From Phragmites australis (lineage: Eukaryota; Streptophyta; Magnoliopsida; Poales; Poaceae), in assembly GCF_958298935.1 (NCBI RefSeq), contig NC_084938.1, positions 8,811,501-8,875,500 on the forward strand: a stretch of DNA of 64,000 nt. The letters run 5' to 3'. Both the position numbers and the translations under genes were made by a program. Shown piece after piece: positions 56,025 through 64,000 of this stretch. Numbering within the stretch: position 1 is the stretch's first letter; each line of letters starts with the position of its first letter. A model generated the notes under the pieces. That model worked only from the letters and a program-made list of their open reading frames with translations. It was not told where the DNA came from and ran no database searches.

Positions 56025-57430
56025 ATATGAGACAACAAAAATTTATTATCCCTATTAACTACTAGGTGGTGAAGGTGAAGGTGGAATCACACACTCAAGC
56101 GTCTTATCATGCTCTTGGAAGTATTCTTACTAATCACAACAGGTGGCACAACCGGTGGCTGCTTCGTGATACCTTATCGAGTGCAAGTGAGGCGGTTGCA
56201 AGGGAAGAACATGTTCTGATCAAGAGAAGGTGGAGCTCGAACAAACAATATTTAATAGCAAAGAATAGCAATAATGAAATTAGATTAGCAAATCTGCATA
56301 AAAGTTCACAGTACTCATCACAACTGTAGACCCGAACGTGTTCCTAGAACTAGCTCAAGCAAGTCAAAAATAGGATAGATATAAGCGTAATGGAACAAAA
56401 TTCGCAATGCAGACTGAATTCTCTTTCTTTCTTTTTCTTTCTGATTTTTTGTACTCTTTGCTTCTTGCTTTCTTTTCTCTTTTTTGGCACTCTTTGCTTC
56501 TTGCTCTTTTTTTCCTTTTTTTTTTTACTATGACACAAACTTAAAACTCTTCTACTATATTTTCTAGGTCCAACGAGGTGAGTGTGTCATAATCTTTTTC
56601 TAGAGGTTAGGGGTACAAAGGTAATAAAAAGATATGATGCAGCCCATGAACAAGAGGATGGTTGATGGGTCACCTACCTTTTCTAGATCCAAGGTGGTGA
56701 GTGGGTCACCTACTCTCTCTCTCTCTCTCTCTGGACTTTGGCTTGCTTTGTTTCGGCTATGTAATTGCTACTCAGACTTTGCCTGGCAAGGCACGATATG
56801 ATGGGTGTGGGGGGTGTCCAAGAGCAATCAGAAACAAATAGACTCCAACTAGGTTGTGACCATTTTGAAGACACCCATCTATCTCATCTGACCTCTCTGA
56901 ATTCTCAAGTAATGAACCATGGGCTATAGATGGTTGGGGCATATCATCATCCGGAGAGAGTGGTCTCCATTCCCAAGGAATATTTCTTCGTGTGCTATAA
57001 GACATTAACAACTGGCTCTCGAGTATTCCTATCATCAAGTTTTTCTATTTAAACCTAGTAGGTGGTCGAATTCGACTAGGTGGTCGAACCCGAGTAGGTG
57101 TTTGAGGCAGCTTGTGACACGATCTCGACTATAGAAGACAAAAACCCTAATTGAAACGGATGCAGATAAGGACAAGCCGAGATACATGACAACTAAAATA
57201 GCAAACACTCAACACTAGAAACTAGAACATGATGACTCTACCAGCAACAAAGACATGATGGACTCGAACTCAACAACATGAAAACTAAAAACAAAATTGT
57301 GAAAGGCACAAAGTGGTTTGGATAGCAGAAGAACTAAAATCTAAATCTTTTTGTGAGGTAATTAAATGGACTCTAGGTAATGGAACACAACTAAACAAAA
57401 GGGGATAAACGAGATTACCTAACGGGTAAC

Positions 57431-57446
57431 CGAAGTTCTGATACCA
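57431..57446 (-). other. Primer-binding site, reverse strand
   Basis: TGGTATCAGAACTTCG on the reverse strand, directly beside the 5' LTR, matches the initiator tRNA-Met complement TGGTATCAGAGC except at one base. It fixes the orientation of the element. Confidence 0.85.
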
Positions 57447-57448
57447 CT

Positions 57449-58287
57449 TAGTGGGAGTATTGCTTGATCTTCCGAAAGGTAATGTGGTAAGTTGATTTGG
57501 TGAAGTTTAGACGTTGATGATCTAAAAGCTTCGACAAGAACAGATCAAGAACCCTCGTAACCATTACACCACTACTCTGTGGTTATCAACCGTGCCAAAG
57601 CATGGTTGACCTCGTCAAAAAGGTTTTTCCTGCAAATGAATCAAGAACACAAGAAATAACATGGTAGATGCAATCTGAATATTGCTAATTACCAATGAGG
57701 AGCTTGAAGTTAGGGTTACACAAACTGATATACGACGAAATTGTCTAAAACAAAATAATCTAAGTGAAACCAGAGTCTAAACTATGATGGCTACTTTATA
57801 TATATATGGGGGACATGAGGAGGTCGACCTAGAGTTATGTGGCCAAGGGTAGAGGTGTACAGAACCTGGACACTGACCCTAACATGCTTACAAGACCCGA
57901 GAAGGCCCAAAACGGTGACACAACACCTTATTTCAATGACTTTGACTAATTCCTTATCAATCTAAGGGTGAGACTAGATCCATTGAAAATGACTCATTAT
58001 AAGCTTTCCAGCAAGTCCAAGAACACCTCCATTGGACTCCGTATGTGAAAGTTATGCCATTTTATTGACATGTTGTCCTAAGACTTCGAGTAGACTTTAG
58101 AGTCTTACCAAGACTCAACTTTGAGTCCGAGTGGACTTAGCCTTCGAGGGATAACGTACATGTGAGCTTGTGATGCTTCTCCCATGTTCCTAATCATTAA
58201 AACAACATAAAAAATTAGTAGCATCCTATTCTTTGCCAAGAAGTATGAACAGTAAGGAATGAGTTCACCTTGTATGTATCCTCATCA
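57449..58287 (-). repeat. 5' LTR of the gag-protease element
   Basis: About 839 bp. Its outer end (…ATCCTCATCA, forward strand) adjoins ATGGT. Identity with the other LTR is roughly 85% by eye, implying an old insertion. Confidence 0.88.
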
Positions 58288-58292
58288 ATGGT

Positions 58293-60049
58293 GTTGGTGC
58301 CTCCTGTTGCCTTGTTGCCATCTAATAATGTGACTGGGTGTTTACATCTATTGCCTAGTTGGCTATAAGCCTGATGATAGTCATGTTGCTTGGCCTTTGG
58401 CTTGTTGTTGATGATTGTGCCCTTTTCATTGCTTAGGGCTTGATGCTGCCTATGTACTTGCTCATGGCCAATGATGCTTATTGTGGCCCATATGATGCTA
58501 TTATTAGAGTCCATGTGGCTAATTGTTGTGTTGTCAACCCATACTGGTTGTTTTGGCAGGAGAGATGCCTCATGATAGTTGTTTTGCTATCGGCTAGGGA
58601 TGTATAGTTGAGACATAGGGTTGCTTGTTGCCTAATCTTGTTGCCTTGTTGCCATGACCTATGATAATAGTTTGAGGTCAATATACTAGTGATGTTAAGC
58701 GCAATGTCGTGCTCCTGGTTGCAAGTTCGTCTGTGGTTTCGGTGATGTTGTGAATTGCGCCATGCTCCTAGTTCGACGGTGTTACCTTTTTATATCGCAT
58801 GAGGCTGATGATGAGGTTCACCTGAGGATGATGATGAGCAATTGAGTATTCTATACTAAGGTTGAGGATATGAGATTGATGATTTCATAATGATCATATA
58901 ACCCGAGGCCCATGATGGAGATCACCTAAGGCCAACAACGTTGTCATTCAAGAAACTAATAAGGTTTTGTTATATTATTGTCATGTTCTCTCCTTTACAG
59001 CTTATGCAAGCTTAGAGACCACCGAAGATGATGACCATTATTGCAACTTAATCAGAGGTTGTCTGCACTACATACATAATTAACTGGAGGCTTCGTGAAG
59101 CCTTGGGAACCAAGAGTTGTATGATTGCTAGTAGTTGGTTAGCTAGATAATGTATGGCACAAGCTTATGTAAAATGAAAACTTGTACTTTGTAATTCTAA
59201 AAATAATTAATAAAGATCAATGTTTCCTTTAAATTGTTGTCTTCTACTTATTTTGTATATGTTTTGTATACTGGCATGTCCGTGCTTTATATAAACCTAA
59301 GAGACATTAGAAAGAGTTCATTTCTCTTCCGTGAAATAGCAGTGAAGAAATTCCACAAGGGATTAATGGTACAACCACGACATGTAAGGCATTATTTTGG
59401 GACTCGTGGTGATGTCTAGATCTCCTTAGTTAAAATGGAAGACTTGCTCGCGATGAAGATGGTGAGGGAGATCGATGCCAAGGTGGAGACATGGTAGAGA
59501 CGGTGATTGGAGGCCACGGAGGCACCTAGGGCAAAGCTCTAAGGTATGGAGATGGTGTAGAGTGGTGGCGGCTCCTAGGGTAAAGCCAAAGTGTTTAAGT
59601 TGTAACTTGAAAGTGGTATGGTGGCACGATATGTACCAAATTTCTCCAAACTTGTTGGAACCGGCTCAGTCGATGTGTGGTATGGTAAGGCCCAAGTGGT
59701 ACAGCGTACCAGACTCCTCCAAACCTTCTGGAACTTAGGGGGTTCGGCCCCGATGCCTAGTACGGTTAGTAGGGTCCCAACATGGTCGCCTATAGCACTG
59801 ATTTTTTGTGTGCCGTCATCTTTTCCTGTAGATGTCAGTGGTCCATAAACATAGTATATATTCTATAGAAAAAATTTGAGAAAAATTCTCCAAAGGGTAT
59901 TTCTAATTAAACATTAAACCTTAACCTCCAAAACTTCAAAAATGTGTTGAACTATAAAGTTAAGGGGAAGTAAATAAACATTTATTGCTTGTGTTGCCTC
60001 CCAAGAAGTGCTTTTCGTTTATGTCATTAGCTCGACTTAGCCATTTTAT
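58293..60049. other. Continuation of the target sequence, nothing coding
   Basis: 58293-58680 is T/G-rich with TTGTTGCC words, matching 51500-52070 in style. 59620-59770 holds two degraded copies of a CTCCAAACTTGTTGGAAC-type segment. The open frame 59475-59848 spans those repeats and has no recognised domain. TTGCCTCCCAAGAAGTGCTT near 59995 begins the sequence next to the gypsy protease remnant. Confidence 0.4.
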
Positions 60050-61000
60050 CAACCAATACCTGGAAAATGAGGGATCATAGAAATGTTCCCTCCAAGATCT
60101 CTCATTCTTTGTTCAACCATTTCTTTCTTGACCTTCTTCTTTCTTGGGAAATGCAAAAAAAAAAAGCTCTCCCAGGTAAGTTGAACTTAATGTTCTCTTC
60201 CTGCATATTAATTAAGTAACATGCAGCTCTAAGAAAAGGTCTTCCGAGAATAATGGGAATATTAGCATCATCGGGTATTTCAAGCACAATAACATCAACA
60301 GGTATGGGGCATTCCTTTGTCATGATAATAATATCTTCTTTAACACCTACGGCTTTAGAGTAGGAAGCATCAGCAAATTCTACGTGTAATTACGGTGCTT
60401 GTTAAGGGCCAAAATCAAGCTTTTGATAAAGGGTTGTAGCCATAATTAAATTGCTAGCTCCTAGGTCATATATAGCATTAAAAGTATGAGTGCTAATACA
60501 AATAGAAATCATCGGCTCTCCCAAGTCTTCAACCTTGGTGGCATTCTCTCTTTGTACCTTCCTGTGTGTCTAAAAAGCAATTCTTTGTATAAAATCATTA
60601 TTAGTGGGGTTAGAGTAACCTTCAATGTGGAGGAAACTTGTATGCATAATGCTAACTAATTTATCAACCGGTTTTTTCCAAAGCCTCCATATATTTCTTT
60701 ATAAAATCCTCTACCTTAATGGGCTTACCGATGCTTGAAACTCTTAACATCTTAATTTGTCCCACCGGGTTTGGCTTCAATTGACCTGCAAAATGGCTAA
60801 GTATTCTTGTTTGTCGTTCCACAATCTTCATGGCATGACTCTCTATAACTTTAGTCCTGTTCTCAAGATTAATGATATTGACAGACAAATTGCTAATCTT
60901 GCTAGTTATGTCGAATATAGCAATATCATGCTCCTTAATTTTATCAGTAAATAATTTGTTTCGTTTGAGAAGCTATGAATTGTTTTAACATGGAATCCAT
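60050..61000 (-). pseudogene. Athila-like gypsy gag end and protease remnant
   Basis: Reverse strand. ENRTKVIESHAMKIVERQTR (60860-60800) and QLKPNPVGQIKMLR are the gag C-terminal region. KYMEALEKTG follows, and then the protease with YDLGASNLI near 60465-60440, the DLGAS form of the active site used by Athila-type elements, and KECPIPVDVIVLEIPD, IPIILGRPFLRAA (60320-60225). Stops and frame changes separate them. RT and everything beyond is missing. Confidence 0.78.
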
Positions 61001-61029
61001 AGAATTGTTATTATTTTGAGGATTGTTGA

Positions 61030-61489
61030 AAAGCTGGTTGATACTAGTTACGTGCACAATATAAGTATCGCAAATGCACGGGTCATCTGCAGCCATTCAC
61101 CTGGAGTATTTCAAGGTTATCATATTCACAAGGATCAGCAAACAAACCATAGAGTTTTCTACATAATCTAACAAGTTAAACATTTACGTAAAACGCAATT
61201 GCATACAATATTCCATAGATTATTTATGTTATTCTACTAGTCAATAGGAGAACAACTAAAAAATTTAAAGAAACAATTTGAAAACTGAAAAAAAAATGAA
61301 AATAATTTTGTAAACAAGAAATTATATGAACTAATTAAAGTCAAATAAGAAAAAAATACTTAAAAATGAGTAAATAAGAAGAAAGAACCGTAGGCTAACT
61401 CACTCAAACACGCTACCTAGGTCAATCTTACACGTTACGTGGGCCGAAAAAATTAACCTGGACCGAGTAGCCAACATTACTTGGGCTGA
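61030..61489. other. A/T-rich spacer before the NET gene
   Basis: Contains A-rich tracts (61255-61380) and no recognised feature; includes the presumed promoter of the downstream gene. Confidence 0.35.
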
Positions 61490-62608
61490 ATAATGCGCTG
61501 GTGTACAGTAGGAGGGTGCGCGGAGAAGCGCCCAATCTCAGCCATGCCTTGGCGCCCCGCCGCACTTATATTACCGGTCGCCCCGCCCCGCTGCCCCCTC
61601 CCATCTCCGCTTCTCCCCATCTCTCTTGTTTTGCTCGGATCCAAGCAACAGGCGGAAGTCTCACCATCAGCTGAGGTGCGGTTTCCTCTCTCTCTCAATT
61701 TCTTGTTTTTTCTGATTTATTCATGAAACTGGACCGATGGCCCTGTAGTCTCAGATCCAGATTACAATCAATATATCTGTTTGCCGTGATTACGTTTTTT
61801 CTCACGTAATTTGTGGGGTGGATTTATGATTAGTCCAAATCTAGTCTGCAGATAAGTGCATCTCCCTGCCCTCTGATGCCCTGTCGGCAGATTCAATTTC
61901 GGTGAGAGGACCCGATAGGTTGATGAGGAACTGAACAAGTGGTTGCTGCCTTCAATTGGAAGGTGAGCCAAGAAAAGCTTGTCCGGCAAAAGCGGTGCGG
62001 CTCCCGCCGGGATGGGCGGACTGTTCTTGGCTGCCGAACCACGACTGGAGGCGTAGAAGGCAAGGAAGATGTCACTTCTCGTAGAGCAGAGCAAGAAAGA
62101 GGTGCCGCGGATGACGCCGGACGACAGAGAGCGACTAAACAATCTCCTTATCACGCTGGCGCCGGTGCTGCCAGGCCACATCGTCGAGCTCTTGCACAAG
62201 CATTGCATTGGTGACTGCAACAGCGACGAGATCGAGATTGACGTCCACTCTATGGAAGACTCTGCCCTGTTCGAGCTTAAGACGCAGCTTGACAAGTTCG
62301 ATGAGGAGATCAAGACCAAGAGAGCCGAGGACGAGGACGTCGACATCTGCGGCGACGCCTCCCCTGCCATTTTCCCTCATACCGGCAAAGCCAGTGGTAG
62401 CCCGAGCCCAATCAGCTCCCTTGCAGTTTTGTCAAAACTAATGAAAAGGTCTAATGAAAAGCTTATATATTATCAAACAGGATCTCTATGTGGTTTGGAG
62501 GTGCTCGATGTCCTTCGTGATATATATAGCTGGAAGCAGATCACATCTGTGATCTGCAATTGTGTTCTAGAGCTGGACATGTCAGGCTATTTGTTCCAGT
62601 TCCATTAA
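61490..62608 (+). CDS. NET-domain (bromodomain extra-terminal-like) protein gene
   Basis: The coding frame runs from ATG at 62069 to TAA at 62606-62608 (179 residues). Residues 15-75 read MTPDDRERLNNLLITLAPVL, then HIVELLHKHCIGDC, then DEIEIDVHSMEDSALFELKT, the NET domain pattern: basic start, two helices and an acidic DEIEIDVxS strand. In BET/GTE proteins this domain recruits chromatin and transcription factors. No bromodomain is present. An in-frame TAG lies 12 bases upstream of the ATG, fixing the start. The upstream part, 61490-61675, is a G/C-rich 5' leader ending in a good splice donor (CTGAG, then GTGCGG), with an acceptor candidate at 61890. Residues past about 110 look like intron read-through; see 63251-63364. 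Possibly a shortened GTE relative. Confidence 0.65.
62069..62396 (+). other. Probable first coding exon of the NET gene
   Basis: Contains the whole NET domain (residues 1-109). A GT donor at 62397 (CCAGTG, then GTAGCC) joined to an AG acceptor at 63250 keeps the reading frame open, giving a Pro/Ser-rich tail rather than the 70 odd residues of read-through. Confidence 0.45.
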
Positions 62609-63250
62609 GCTATGCTATGGGCTTGCCAAATTTATTTGTTTCTTCAAGGTCGGAGCAAGCGTTGGTGCTTCATGTTGTGCCAAACTGCATTCATAGTCAG
62701 AGTTCTTGATCTTTAAGGAATTATTACTGCTAGACGGATTGGCATGCCTATATTGTGCTCGTTTTTTGTTGAACAGAGCATAACAAAGGAAAACTAAAAA
62801 AAATAGGTTCATTAATTTTGGGTATCTCAATATTTATTTATGAATTTATCAATACTTAACACATTCATTTAATTATAGAAAAAACAATAGTACTTTCATA
62901 CATGCACATAATTTTAACATGTAGACAACAGTAATGCAAACCTAACTAAATTTGTTTCATATTTTTTGAGTTTTAGATATTTTCCTATGCATTTAGACTA
63001 TTTTAACAAATTTATCAATATAAATATTATTACTTTCACTATTTTCTAAAATTTTGCTATATATACTTATACATATATATGTGTACATAAACATATATAT
63101 ATACACACACGTACACATATATAAGACCCATATAAACTTAGGTTGCTCCCTATCTTAGTCTTTTAATATATGTAATAGATGACTATTCACTATTCAGCAA
63201 ACAATAGCACTACAGAGGTTACTTCATGTTCCTTTTGTTTGGTACAACAG
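62609..63250. other. Presumed intron of the NET gene
   Basis: A/T-rich, with an AT/AC microsatellite at 63060-63123 and a pyrimidine-rich acceptor TTTTGTTTGGTACAACAG at 63233-63250. No coding sign. Confidence 0.4.
63060..63123 (+). repeat. TA/CA microsatellite
   Basis: ATATATACTTATACATATAT followed by alternating ACACAC and ATATAT words. Confidence 0.85.
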
Positions 63251-63364
63251 GGACTGCCAATGGGCCAGGGTCTCCTCCATCACCGCCGGCTCTGTTTCCC
63301 AGTCCTCCGGCTCTCCTTTTCCACTGCCGCTATCTTCTCTCCTCCTGGTTCGCCGCCACCAGGT
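63251..63364 (+). other. Possible second exon of the NET gene
   Basis: Begins after a good AG acceptor and, in the frame from exon 1, reads TANGPGSPPSPPALFPSPPA followed by about 17 residues to a TAG at 63362-63364. A donor (CACCAG, then GTAGTT) at the end offers continuation to a later exon. Pro/Ser-rich tails after NET are common in plant relatives. Confidence 0.4.
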
Positions 63365-63525
63365 AGTTGCTCTTTGTAGGATCTATGCAATTAGCTAATA
63401 GTATTAGCACAAGCTTTAAGTTCTTCCCTAAATTGCAGAACATGGCTGTCGTACCTTGTTTGTACTTAATTTTTTTGATCTTGAGTATCTAGTTTCAATG
63501 TAGCTTTTTTTATCATGAGTACCTA

Positions 63526-63667
63526 GGGCACATTCGGATTGAGCCTGCCCAGCCCTGCTGAAACGATTGCTCACCAAAGATGTGGACGACTTCCGCGCCG
63601 CTGTTTCACCCGCATGTTGGCGAGAAATTGACTATACGGGGCTGGGCGGCTCATCCAAACACTAGCC
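63526..63667. mobile_element. MITE-like element
   Basis: GGGCACATTCGGATTGAGCC at the left and, on the opposite strand, GGCTAGTGTTTGGATGAGCC at the right form imperfect terminal inverted repeats. Both continue with GCCCAGCCC. The interior is short and noncoding. No certain target duplication. The TTTGGAT-type end resembles PIF/Tourist MITEs. Confidence 0.5.
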
Positions 63668-64000
63668 AACTTGGGCTGGGCGAGCCAAAAGCTTGGAGCA
63701 TCTGCGCCAATCCAAGATGCTTAGTAAATATTAGTACGGAAGATCTTGGACAAATGATTAATATTGGAAATTTGCAATTAGATGATTAGCTGTTGCTCGA
63801 TTAGTGCTTTTGTGTGCTAATGTGCTACCTAGTTATTTGTTGCCTAAGCTTGATGGAATTGTAGTTCTTAGTGAACCAAGTTGATACTTGTTAGTTTGCT
63901 AAATAGATGTCGAAATCTAGTTGTGAGGGCACAATAATTCGTTTCTGCACTCGAGTGAATATAAACAGTAGCATTGTTGGTTTATATGGGCTCTCAGGGA
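63668..64000. other. End of the window, nothing recognised
   Basis: A/T-rich sequence, possibly the continued intron or 3' flank of the NET gene. Confidence 0.35.

Larger units (their letters stand above)
52076..58287 (-). mobile_element. Non-autonomous LTR retrotransposon carrying gag and protease only
   Basis: Reverse strand. The element has both LTRs (57449-58287 upstream, 52076-52933 downstream), a primer-binding site, gag, protease and a further coding-like region of about 1.3 kb before the 3' LTR. No reverse transcriptase, RNase H or integrase block is present in any frame I can recognise. ATGGT flanks it on both sides (52071-52075 and 58288-58292), a perfect 5-bp target duplication, so the 6.2-kb structure is complete. 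It would need enzymes from another gypsy element to move. Confidence 0.88.

Noticed and set aside
56350..56538. Lys-rich short protein
   Set aside because: Produced by a T/C-rich tract with an internal direct repeat of ACTCTTTGCTTCTTGCT inside the LTR element's leader.
59475..59848. Two overlapping ORFs near 59.6 kb
   Set aside because: They span two degraded copies of a short repeat and show no domain.
61768..62370. 200-residue reverse-strand ORF opposite the NET gene
   Set aside because: Ser-rich shadow of the coding strand; the forward frame has the recognisable NET domain and the splice signals.

Overview
The window is plant nuclear DNA from a grass (Poaceae). Every recognisable long coding region but one belongs to a transposable element, and the families are those typical of grass intergenic space: Tat- and Tekay-type Ty3/gypsy, Athila-like gypsy, Ty1/copia, Mutator-like (MULE), CACTA, a tRNA-derived SINE and MITEs. 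The species cannot be decided from what is visible. Nearly all element genes are frameshifted, interrupted by stops or truncated.

Layout. 1-3410: reverse-strand pol and gag-end remnant of a Tat gypsy element. 3411-5748: a reverse-strand MULE transposase split by a solo LTR (3709-5202). 6150-7440: a non-autonomous CACTA-like element with repetitive ends. 7440-10722: intergenic, with a 61-bp tandem duplication. 10723-11497: a solo LTR with a perfect 5-bp target duplication. 11860-20120: the 3' half of a second Tat element, whose untranslated region is filled with three kinds of tandem repeat and closed by a 3' LTR. 21802-30090: a nearly complete but decayed Tekay chromovirus (gag, PR, RT, RNase H, IN, chromodomain, 3.2-kb 3' LTR), joined to a reverse-strand CACTA transposase remnant (30091-32260) and its terminal repeats (32660-32990). 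33700-35005: a Ty1/copia integrase remnant holding a SINE, between two copies of a 260-bp repeat. About 37000-50573: a third Tat element (gag to integrase, 48-bp repeats, a long antisense ORF, 3' LTR), with a Tekay solo LTR (44121-47097) nested in the antisense ORF. 50579-51490: another solo LTR. 52076-58287: a reverse-strand LTR element with both LTRs and a perfect target duplication, carrying only gag, protease and an unidentified coding region. 60050-61000: an Athila-like gag/protease scrap. 61490 onward: the one plausible host gene, encoding a NET (bromodomain extra-terminal)-like domain, followed by an intronic MITE.

The main biological story is nested retrotransposon history. Three points stand out. 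The Tat 3' region appears to have generated a higher-order satellite: a roughly 114-bp repeat is partly contained in a 187-bp composite repeat. Two separate Tat copies carry 48-bp tandem repeats at the same place, just after pol. The 52-58 kb element has gag, protease and paired LTRs but no visible reverse transcriptase or integrase, which points to dependence on another element. The NET-domain gene is the only part likely to serve the host directly, by contributing to chromatin-linked transcription control.
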